Positions 24,887 through 31,891 of a stretch of DNA of 45,064 nucleotides are shown piece by piece. Below the pieces are notes generated by a model that was not told where the DNA came from, made no database searches, and saw only the letters and a list, made by a program, of their open reading frames with translations. The first letter of the stretch is position 1. Every line of letters begins with the position of its first letter. Source of the DNA: Thermoanaerobaculia bacterium (GTDB taxonomy: Bacteria > Acidobacteriota > Thermoanaerobaculia > Thermoanaerobaculales > Sulfomarinibacteraceae); assembly GCA_027061805.1 (NCBI GenBank), contig JAMOWA010000036.1:1-45064 (forward strand), read 5' to 3'. Made by a program: the position numbers and the translations under genes.

Positions 24887-24914
24887 GGGCGGCGGGCGGC
24901 TGCTGCCGCCCGCC
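24887..24914 (-). terminator. intrinsic terminator of the tricorn-like protease gene
   Basis: Stem GGCGGGCGGC (24891-24900) and GCCGCCCGCC (24905-24914) with loop TGCT lies 36 bases past the protease stop. On the minus strand it is followed by CCGTTTCC, a short T-run. Confidence 0.6.
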
Positions 24915-24949
24915 GGAAGGTGGTCCACCTCGCCTTTCGGTGGGCCCCG

Positions 24950-27900
24950 CTACCACATGCCCCTTCGTGGGTCCGTGGGGATGTCCTGGAGGAGCACCTC
25001 CACGGCCTTCGCGAGCTGGGTGTCCTCGCCGTGGGCCGTGTCCTCGGCTGGGGGCTGCCAGACCACCACGTCGGGCTCGGCCCCGTGGTTCTCCATGTTG
25101 ACCCCGCTCCCGGCCACGTACCAGCCCCGGAAGGGCAGGCGCACCAGGGCGCCGTTGAGCATGAAGGTGCCCCCCGTGGAGATCACCGCGCCGAAGGTGG
25201 GGCTGCCCACCAGGGGGCCCCGCTTCAGCGTCTTGAAGGCGTGGGAGAAGATCTCGGCGTTGGAGTAGGAGTCCTCGTTGCACAGGGCTGCGGCGGGCCG
25301 GGTCCAGGCCGCCAGCGGGAGCCTCCCCTGGGGGTAGGCCTTCACCGCGGGGTTGCCGTCGCGGGGGATCGTGTAGGCGTGACGTCGCACGTTGAGCACC
25401 GTCATCAGGTAGTCCGTGGTCCACCCGCCGCCGTTGGAGCGCACGTCGATGACGAGGCCCTCCTTCCCGTGGGCGGCCGCGTAGAGGTTCCGCTCGAACT
25501 CCTCGAAGGACGGGATGTTCATGCCCTGGATGTGCACGTAGCCCAGCCGGCCCCCGGAGAGCTCCTCCACCATGCGCTGGCGCTGGCGGACCCAGGTCTC
25601 GTAGCGGAGCTGGCGCTCGGTGCGGAAGGACACGGGAATGACCACGGCGGTCCGTTCCTCCCCGTCGGTGCCCCGGATGCGGAGGGGGACCCTCTGGCCC
25701 ACCGTGTCCGCGAAGAGCTCGTAGACGTTGGTGCCGCCGTCCACGGTGCGGCCGCCCACGGCGAGGATCCGCTCGCCGGCCTTCAGCGCCACGTTCACGC
25801 TGTCGGCCGGGGAGTCCTCGAGCACCTCGCGGACCAGGATGCCCGGACCGCCGGCCGCGGGGTCGAAGAGTGCGCCGATCCACCCCGTGGTCTCACCCTT
25901 GCGGGTGGCGGCGCCGCGGCCGCGCCCGGGGTAGTAGCCCATGTGGGAGGCGTTGAGCTCGCCCAGCATCAGGTTCACCAGGTCGCCGAAGTCCTCGCCG
26001 TCCATGGGGTCGGAGAGCCAGGCCGAGTACTTCACGCGCTGGGCGGGCCAGTCCACGCCGTGGAAGTGGGGGTCGTAGAAGTACTCGTTCAGCACGCGCC
26101 AGGCCTCGTTGAAGATCTGGCGGCGCTCGGCGCCGTGGTCGATCTCGTACCGGGCCGAATAGGGGACGGGGTCGCCCGCCTTCCCGTCCAGGCCCACCCG
26201 CTTGATGACGCCCTTCTTCGCGAGGTAGAAGACGGTCTTCCCCCCGGCGAGCTGGAGCCGGGACGGCTCCTGGCCCCCCGTGGTGAGGCGCGTGAGGTCC
26301 CTGCCGTCGTACCTGACGGAGTAGAGGTCCACCTCGTCGTCCACCGAGGCGGTGAAGAGGATGCGCTTGCCGTCCCCGGACACCAGCGGGTTCCCCTCGT
26401 CCCCCTCGAGGGCGGTGATGCCGCGGGACCGGCGCCACAGGCCGTCGAAGTCGATCTCGACCTTCGGGAGCTCCTTCGCGGCCGGTTCCTTCTTCCCGTC
26501 CTCGTCAGGCGTGGCCTTCTCGGAGCCGCTCTTCGCCGTTCCGCCATCCTCCTTCTTCCGGGTGAAGTATCGGAGCCAGTCCTCGGCGGTCTTCTCGTCG
26601 TCCTCGCGGGTGAGCCAGACGCCCCAGACGTCCATGGTGTCCCCATGGCGTTTGGAGAGCCAGACCAGGCGCTTGCCGTCGGGCGACCACGCGGGGGAGA
26701 CGTCCTCGTCGGGGTGCCGGCTCACGTTGTAGGGGGTGCCTCCGGAAGCAGGGACGATCCAGATCTCCGTGTTGAACTCCATGTCGGGGATGGAGTAGGC
26801 GATCCACTTTCCGTCGGGCGACCATTCGAACTCGGGGGCGTACCAGTGCTCGAGCAGGACCTTCCGGTCCGAGCCGTCCGCCGCCATGGTGAGGATGTCG
26901 CCCTTGCCGCGGACGTAGGCGATCCGCCTGCCGTCGGGGGAGAACCTGCCCCCGTGCTCCTCGGCCGGAGAGCTGGTCAGCCGGGTCACGGGGAACTCGA
27001 AGCTGTCGAGCCAGCCGGCCTCGGGGTCGGCGGGCCGGGCCAGGTAGAGGTCGTCGTTGCCCTCCCGGTCGGAGGTGAAGAGGAGGGCCTTCCCGTCGGG
27101 CGACCACCGCACGTCCTTCTCGCGGGCCGCCGTGGCCGTGATCCGCACGGTGGGGGGCGTGGCCAGCTCCTGCTCGTCCTTGCTCCGGACGGCCGTCACG
27201 AACACCTCGCCGTGGACCACGAAGGCGGCCAGTTTCCCGTCGGGGCTCACCACCAGCTCGTCGGCGCCGCTCGAATCAACGCGCCGCTCCACCACCGGGG
27301 ACGCCGCATCGCCCGGTGCCGTGATGGAGAGGCGGACGGGCTCCCCGCCCCTGGGGTCCACGGTCCAGATCCCGTCCTCGAACTCGTAGGCCACCAGCGA
27401 ACCGTCCGCCGAGGGCCTGGGAAACCGCACGTCGCTCCCCTCGTGGTGGGTGAGCTGGCGGATCTCGCCGCTCGCCGTGTCCAGCACGAAGACGTTCTTC
27501 CGGCCCGAGCGGGCGGAGAGGAAGACCAGCGTGTGGTCGTCGATCCAGCCGGGGAGGTCGTCGTCACCCTCGAACTCGGTCAGGCGCCGGACCTTCCCGT
27601 CGGGACCGGTGAGCCAGAGCTCGCGGTTCGCGGCACCGCGGTACCCCCGCCGCCACCACCTGGTGGCGCCCCGGACGAAGGCCAGCGACCCGCCGTCGGG
27701 GGAGTACGCGGCCCACTGGCCCAGGGCGGGCTGGACCAGGGCCGGGGTGCCCCCCTGGAGGGGGACCCGGTAGATGCCCTGCATCCAGCGGATGGACTCC
27801 TCGCGCCGGGAGACGAAGAGGACCGCCTCGCCGTCCGGCGTGAAGTCCACGGGTGTGTCGTCCACCGAGGCGAAGGTGAGGCGCACCGGTGCCGTTCCGG

Positions 27901-28195
27901 CGTCCAGGGAGGTCACGAAGACGTCGTAGTTGCCGTACCGTTTCGAGGCGAAGGCCAGGCGTTTCCCGTCCCGGGACCAGACGGGCCACCGGTCGGTGGC
28001 CGGGTGGGCGGTGACCCGCCGGGCCTCGCCCCCCGTGGCGGGGACGATCCACAGGTCCCCCTGCCACGAGAAGGCGATCCGGCTCCCGTCGGGGGAGGGC
28101 GCCGGGTGGCGGGCGAAGGTCACCTCGCCGGCCCCCACGGGGACGGCCAGGGTCAGGAGAGCCAGCAGTGCGGGAACGAGAGCGAGACGGCGCAT
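24950..28195 (-). CDS. tricorn-like S41 protease with signal peptide
   Basis: A 1081-residue homologue of the archaeal tricorn protease, which trims peptides released by larger proteases. A Sec-type signal (MRRLALVPALLALLTLAVPVGA) implies export, unlike cytosolic archaeal tricorn. About residues 30-660 hold repeated WSPDGK/FSPDGR beta-propeller blades. A PDZ-like domain (about 780-860) and a C-terminal S41 catalytic domain follow. Predicted active-site residues are S750-H751 (LNASHMGYY), nucleophile S978 (SYSNAEIF) and E1035 (NMENHGAEPDV), in the same order and spacing as tricorn. A Lys/Glu-rich linker lies near 545-580. The start has GGAGG six bases upstream. All catalytic residues are present, so it should be active. 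It probably degrades peptides in the periplasm. Confidence 0.9.
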   Translation of the reverse strand: MRRLALVPALLALLTLAVPVGAGEVTFARHPAPSPDGSRIAFSWQGDLWIVPATGGEARRVTAHPATDRWPVWSRDGKRLAFASKRYGNYDVFVTSLDAGTAPVRLTFASVDDTPVDFTPDGEAVLFVSRREESIRWMQGIYRVPLQGGTPALVQPALGQWAAYSPDGGSLAFVRGATRWWRRGYRGAANRELWLTGPDGKVRRLTEFEGDDDLPGWIDDHTLVFLSARSGRKNVFVLDTASGEIRQLTHHEGSDVRFPRPSADGSLVAYEFEDGIWTVDPRGGEPVRLSITAPGDAASPVVERRVDSSGADELVVSPDGKLAAFVVHGEVFVTAVRSKDEQELATPPTVRITATAAREKDVRWSPDGKALLFTSDREGNDDLYLARPADPEAGWLDSFEFPVTRLTSSPAEEHGGRFSPDGRRIAYVRGKGDILTMAADGSDRKVLLEHWYAPEFEWSPDGKWIAYSIPDMEFNTEIWIVPASGGTPYNVSRHPDEDVSPAWSPDGKRLVWLSKRHGDTMDVWGVWLTREDDEKTAEDWLRYFTRKKEDGGTAKSGSEKATPDEDGKKEPAAKELPKVEIDFDGLWRRSRGITALEGDEGNPLVSGDGKRILFTASVDDEVDLYSVRYDGRDLTRLTTGGQEPSRLQLAGGKTVFYLAKKGVIKRVGLDGKAGDPVPYSARYEIDHGAERRQIFNEAWRVLNEYFYDPHFHGVDWPAQRVKYSAWLSDPMDGEDFGDLVNLMLGELNASHMGYYPGRGRGAATRKGETTGWIGALFDPAAGGPGILVREVLEDSPADSVNVALKAGERILAVGGRTVDGGTNVYELFADTVGQRVPLRIRGTDGEERTAVVIPVSFRTERQLRYETWVRQRQRMVEELSGGRLGYVHIQGMNIPSFEEFERNLYAAAHGKEGLVIDVRSNGGGWTTDYLMTVLNVRRHAYTIPRDGNPAVKAYPQGRLPLAAWTRPAAALCNEDSYSNAEIFSHAFKTLKRGPLVGSPTFGAVISTGGTFMLNGALVRLPFRGWYVAGSGVNMENHGAEPDVVVWQPPAEDTAHGEDTQLAKAVEVLLQDIPTDPRRGMW

Positions 28196-28228
28196 CGTCA
28201 ACCTCCGGGCGCACGGATGTGCGCAGTC

Positions 28229-28234
28229 ATTGTG
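28229..28234 (-). promoter_or_regulatory. possible -10 element of the protease gene
   Basis: On the minus strand CACAAT (in GTACACAATG) lies 33 bases before the ATG at 28195, giving a leader of about 27 bases with GGAGG. No clear -35 was found. Confidence 0.35.
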
Positions 28235-28257
28235 TACGAAAACACCCCGGCTCCGTT

Positions 28258-28571
28258 TCACCGGGAGGCGTCTCTGTCGAGGAAGTACCGCCGGGTCTCG
28301 GTCGCGGCGATCCCCGACAGGAGCAGCAGGCCGATCAGGTTGGGCACGGCCATGAGCCCGTTGAAGATGTCGGCGACGGTCCACACCAGGGCCAGCGGCC
28401 GCACGGTGCCCACGAAGACCACGATGGTGTCGATGAGGGTCTGCGTCATGGAGACCAGGGCCTGGGTCACCGGGGTCCTCGTCTCGGCGGCCGCGGCGGT
28501 GATGCCACCAGGAGGACCGGCAGCGGCCCCCTCCAGATCACGTTCCTGATGGAGGTGAGTGTATCCAGCAT
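28258..28571 (-). pseudogene. alanine/glycine:cation symporter (AGCS), internally deleted remnant
   Basis: The first 23 codons read MLDTLTSIRNVIWRGPLPV then LLVA, like the N terminus of AGCS (AlsT-type) sodium:amino-acid symporters. The frame then shifts. The remaining codons read GITAAAAETRTPVTQALVS, MTQTLIDTIVVFV and FNGLMAVPNLIGLLLLSG, which matches the C-terminal end of the same family. The joint is near 28500-28505. Roughly three-quarters of the normal protein (about 450 residues) is missing from the middle and the two parts are out of frame. The promoter at 28578-28583 is intact. This is a decayed gene, not a functional transporter. The reading rests on recognising both ends of the family. 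Confidence 0.7.
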
Positions 28572-28577
28572 GCCGCC

Positions 28578-28583
28578 ATTATA
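28578..28583 (-). promoter_or_regulatory. consensus -10 element of the AGCS remnant
   Basis: A perfect TATAAT on the minus strand, followed by exactly six bases (GGCGGC) and the ATG at 28571. It is the best-conserved example of the leaderless arrangement in the window, kept although the gene is broken. Confidence 0.6.
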
Positions 28584-28769
28584 GGGAAGAGCGGCGAGGG
28601 GGGCTGCGTGCTGCCACCATGGGCTTGGAGGCCTCGTGGTGGTCGGAATGATTCATTCTGGGACACCGTGCCCCAGGGCCGGACGGGCTGGCGGGCTGGA
28701 GGGGGCATGGGACGGGCGGCATTCCTGGCATCGGTCTTGCTATTCTTGTACGACAGGAGGCAGAGCACG

Positions 28770-29174
28770 TTGATCGCTGACGGCACATCTTTTTCCCCGG
28801 AATCCACGAGGATCCTTGTCTACGCGGACACCATGAGCGAGGCCGAGTCCCTGGCGGAGACCCTGTCGGCGAACTACGGATGCGTGACTGCGGCGGTGAC
28901 CTCCGCCGACACTGCACGGCTCATCCTCATGGATGGGCAGTTCGACGTGCTGGTGTCCCACGCCGCCCGGGACGACCTGGGCTGGGTTGCCGAGGTGGCC
29001 CCCTCCATCGCCGTCGTGGCGCTCGGGAGGGCCGTGCCGCCCCGGGCTCCGTGCCTCCTTCTCGTGCCGCAGTGGCCCCAGCCTGTGGAGGGACTCATGG
29101 ATCACATCCAGCGCTTCCTCCACCAGCGGAGGGTGGCTCCTGGAGATTGCTGCGCACCGCGCCAGCCTGGATGA
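28770..29174 (+). CDS. receiver-like protein lacking the phospho-acceptor Asp
   Basis: A 134-residue protein whose pattern (STRILVYADTMSEAESLAETL, then FDVLVSHAARDD, then APSIAVVALGR, and LLVPQWPQPVEGLMDHIQRFL) follows the strands and helices of a CheY-like receiver. Where the family has an Asp at the end of strand 3 (VLLD), this reads VLVSH, so aspartyl phosphorylation is unlikely. The TTG start is chosen because AGGAGG (28755-28760) precedes it by nine bases; no ATG gives a better fit. TATTCT at 28741-28746 could be the -10. It stands at the head of an RsbW-RsbV-RsbU cluster and may act in it by protein contact. A 200-base gap separates it from rsbW. Confidence 0.6.
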   Translation: MIADGTSFSPESTRILVYADTMSEAESLAETLSANYGCVTAAVTSADTARLILMDGQFDVLVSHAARDDLGWVAEVAPSIAVVALGRAVPPRAPCLLLVPQWPQPVEGLMDHIQRFLHQRRVAPGDCCAPRQPG

Positions 29175-29358
29175 TTCATGATGCTCCACTGTGCGGTACG
29201 ATCCGCCATTTCCGGTGGTGCTATCTTGGTCCGGTGGCTCTCCCTGGTTCTCGGCGGGTCGGCGGTGGTCTCCCTCGGGGCGATGTTGCTCCAGCGTGTT
29301 CCCGCCGTGATCCCCGCCGCCCACATCCGGCTCGTGTGGACGTTGACACGGGTTCTGG

Positions 29359-29364
29359 TAGAGT
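29359..29364 (+). promoter_or_regulatory. possible -10 element of the partner-switch operon
   Basis: TAGAGT ends 12 bases before the rsbW-like ATG at 29377, predicting a leader of only about six bases. A TTGACA at 29343-29348 is too close for a standard -35 to this hexamer. Confidence 0.4.
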
Positions 29365-29376
29365 TCTAGGCATCAT

Positions 29377-29793
29377 ATGGAGGTGGCGCTCACGCTGCCG
29401 CTGGTCCCTGATGTCGAGCTGATCGCCGCCAGGGCGGTCCAGGTCATGGGACGGAGCCTGGGAATGACGGACGGGGAGCTGGAGTCGGTCACCGTCGCGA
29501 CGGTGGAGGCGTGCCTCAACGCCATGGAACATGGCGGGCAGACCTGCTTCTTCGTGAGGGTGAACACGCACCGGGAGGACGGGGGCCCTTCACTGGAGGT
29601 GGAGATCGAGGACCACGGGGTGGGATTCGATCCACAGGCCCCTCCCCGGACCAGCCCGTCACGCATCCTGGGCTGTGTGGCGAAGAGGGGGTGGGGCCTG
29701 ACGCTCATCCGCGAGCTGATGGACGAGGTGGACGTCCGCTCCCGGCCGGGGAAGACGGTGGTGAGGATGGTCAAGCACGTGGGGGGCGCATGA
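29377..29793 (+). CDS. RsbW-like anti-sigma factor / serine kinase
   Basis: A 138-residue GHKL-type ATPase of the anti-sigma kinase family. The N box TVATVEACLNAMEHG is at about residues 39-53, G1 is DHGVGFD at about 83-89, and the lid/G2 region RGWGLTLIRELMDEVD is at about 107-122. RsbW proteins bind a sigma factor or other partner and phosphorylate the STAS antagonist. The next gene encodes such an antagonist and overlaps by four bases (ATGA). No sigma-factor gene lies nearby, so the target may be encoded elsewhere or not be a sigma factor. Confidence 0.83.
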   Translation: MEVALTLPLVPDVELIAARAVQVMGRSLGMTDGELESVTVATVEACLNAMEHGGQTCFFVRVNTHREDGGPSLEVEIEDHGVGFDPQAPPRTSPSRILGCVAKRGWGLTLIRELMDEVDVRSRPGKTVVRMVKHVGGA

Positions 29794-30158
29794 TGCAGCA
29801 GGAAGAGAAGCTCAGGGTCTCGACGGAGCAGCTGGAGGGTGGGCTCGGACTGGTGGCGGCCGCCGGGTACATCAACAACGAGGGCGGACAGGCCATCGCC
29901 GACGCGGTCAACGAGCTCGTGGCGTCGGGGTGCAGGACGATTCTCATCGACCTGGAGGGGACCCGCATCATCAACTCCATCGGCATCTCCATCCTCCTGG
30001 AGATCCTCGACCGGCTCATGGAGAGCGGGGGCACCATGGCGTTCTGCAACCTCACCCCCACCATCGCCAGGACCTTCGAGATCATGGGGCTGGTCCAGTA
30101 CGCCAGGATCTTCCCGGACCGTGCCGCAGCCCTGGCCGCCCTGGGCCGGGACGGCTGA
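29790..30158 (+). CDS. RsbV-like anti-sigma factor antagonist (STAS domain)
   Basis: A 122-residue single STAS domain. The conserved strand-helix IDLEGTRIINSIGISIL (about residues 51-67) contains the serine that RsbW-type kinases phosphorylate in the NSIG position. FCNLTPTIARTFEIMGL follows. Unphosphorylated protein would sequester the kinase. It overlaps the kinase gene start/stop, with two consecutive ATG codons at 29790 and 29793; either could be used. Confidence 0.85.
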   Translation: MMQQEEKLRVSTEQLEGGLGLVAAAGYINNEGGQAIADAVNELVASGCRTILIDLEGTRIINSIGISILLEILDRLMESGGTMAFCNLTPTIARTFEIMGLVQYARIFPDRAAALAALGRDG

Positions 30159-30252
30159 TCCGGCGTGGTGCCATGGTGCACGGGACCTGCGGCATGAGGG
30201 GCCAGCGGGCCGGATTGCCGGCCGCCGGTGCTCCCCAGGCGGGGGTGGGACC

Positions 30253-31764
30253 ATGAGCCGGCCTCCGGGCCTTCTCCAGATCATGGAGTCCGCCTCCCAG
30301 GCCCACGTGAGCCAGCGGCTGCCCGAGGAGATCCTGGGGGCACTGGCACGGGCCGCGGGTTCCGAGGAGGGCGTGCTGGTGGTCCGCGAAGGGGACCCGG
30401 TGGCCGTCTGGCCCGGGAGCGCGCGCCCCCCGGAATCCCCGGCTCCGCCACGGTGGACGCCGGTGGACCTCGGCCGGCCCGGAGCCCCCTGGGTCGCGTG
30501 GCTCAAGGGCGGGGGGGGCGTGGACGAGGAGACGCGGGCGGCCGCCCGCCTCGCGCTGCATGTCTGGGACCTCAAGGAGCATCTCCGGCGGTCCCGGTTC
30601 GACGAGCGCTACCGGCTGTGGGAGCTGGAGGCGGTCCGGTCCATCGCCGAGAGCGTGGGGGGTGTGCTGGATGCCCGGCGGATCGCGGAGGAGGTGATCG
30701 CCCACGTGGTGGGGTTGCTGGGCGTCCGGCGGGCCCAGATGATCCTGGGCCCGCCGGAGGACTGGGAGACGGCCGCGGCCTTCGGCGGGAACATCCTGGA
30801 GGACCCTCTTCCCGATGGTGCCTGGGACGGTGGGATCGAGTCCGAGCACGTCCTGGCGGCCGCCATTCCCGGTGGTGATTCCGGGCTGGGGCTTCTGGTG
30901 GTGGCGGACAAGGAGGCCCGTTCGGGAACGGAGCCCTTCTCCGCAGGGGACGCGAGGGTTCTCGCCCTCTTCGCCGCCCAGGCGGCCATCGCCCTGGAGA
31001 ACGCCCGCCTCTCCAGGGAGTCCATCGAGCGGGCCAGGCTCCGCAAGGAGATGGAGGTGGCCGCCGAGATCCAGTCCCACCTCTACCCCAGGGAGGTTCC
31101 CGATGTCCGGGGATGGCGCGTGGCCACGCGATTCCTCCCGATCCGCGAGGTGGGAGGAGATTCCTTCGACGTGGTGGTCTGCGGGGAGGACCTGCTGGCC
31201 ACCGTGACGGACGTGTCCGGCAAGGGTGTCGGGGCGGGGATGCTGGCAGCCGGGCTCCACGCCCTGGCCCGGGTGCTCGCCCGGGAGACGGCCGACATTC
31301 CGGAGGTGGCCCGGCGCCTCAACGACTACCTGGCGGAGGTCACGGACGACCACCGGTTCGCCACCATGGTCATGGTCCGGCTGGGTCCCGACGGGTCCCA
31401 TTGCGCGGTGCACGCGGGCCATTGTCCCTCCCTGATCCGGAAGCTGGACGGCTCGATGGAGGAGCTGCCACCGTCGGGGCTGCCGCTGGGGATCATGCCG
31501 GGGGCCCGCTTCACTGCGACGCGGGGCCTCCTGGCTCCGGGAGAGCTGCTGATCCTGTACACGGATGGCATCACGGAGGCGGAGGACCCCGGAGAGAGGG
31601 AGCTCGGGGTCGCCGGCCTCAAGGAGCTGGTCTCCGGTCTCACGGCGCGTCACGCCGACGAGGTCTGTGACGAGCTCCTGGGGAAGCTGGATCGTTTCAC
31701 GCAGGGGGCGGATCTCACCGACGACGTGACCCTGCTGGTGGTGGAGCGCAACGGGGACGTGTGA
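30253..31764 (+). CDS. GAF-PP2C phosphatase, RsbU/SpoIIE type
   Basis: A 503-residue protein phosphatase expected to dephosphorylate the STAS protein and switch the kinase. An N-terminal region of about 110 residues is unassigned. A GAF domain (about 130-255) follows, then a short helical linker (MEVAAEIQSHLYPREVP) and a PP2C catalytic domain (about 265-503). Metal-binding positions are visible: GGDSFD at 301-306, TDVSGKG with D320, LYTDGITEAED, and LTDDVTLLVV near the end. The ATG at 30253 gives a start before the first conserved segment. A 94-base gap separates it from the STAS gene. The GAF ligand is unknown. Confidence 0.85.
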   Translation: MSRPPGLLQIMESASQAHVSQRLPEEILGALARAAGSEEGVLVVREGDPVAVWPGSARPPESPAPPRWTPVDLGRPGAPWVAWLKGGGGVDEETRAAARLALHVWDLKEHLRRSRFDERYRLWELEAVRSIAESVGGVLDARRIAEEVIAHVVGLLGVRRAQMILGPPEDWETAAAFGGNILEDPLPDGAWDGGIESEHVLAAAIPGGDSGLGLLVVADKEARSGTEPFSAGDARVLALFAAQAAIALENARLSRESIERARLRKEMEVAAEIQSHLYPREVPDVRGWRVATRFLPIREVGGDSFDVVVCGEDLLATVTDVSGKGVGAGMLAAGLHALARVLARETADIPEVARRLNDYLAEVTDDHRFATMVMVRLGPDGSHCAVHAGHCPSLIRKLDGSMEELPPSGLPLGIMPGARFTATRGLLAPGELLILYTDGITEAEDPGERELGVAGLKELVSGLTARHADEVCDELLGKLDRFTQGADLTDDVTLLVVERNGDV

Positions 31765-31848
31765 GCGGTGTCACCGCCGGGAACACCTCTCGGTGCGATC
31801 ATGGCCGCAGGATGGGTGCAGCCTGTCGCATCTATCTCCTCCAACCTT

Positions 31849-31880
31849 GGGGCGCCGTATCGCACCGGCGCCCCTCCTTT
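31849..31880. terminator. bidirectional intrinsic terminator
   Basis: Stem GGGGCGCCG (31849-31857) and CGGCGCCCC (31866-31874) with an eight-base loop, followed by TCCTTT on the plus strand. It lies between convergent genes ending at 31764 and 31892 and may serve both. Confidence 0.65.
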
Positions 31881-31891
31881 CGTCTGGAGAA

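Noticed and set aside
29178-29369. 63-codon hydrophobic frame before rsbW
   Set aside because: Contains a plausible helix but has no ribosome site, and it overlaps the region that must hold the rsbW promoter. Too weak to call.
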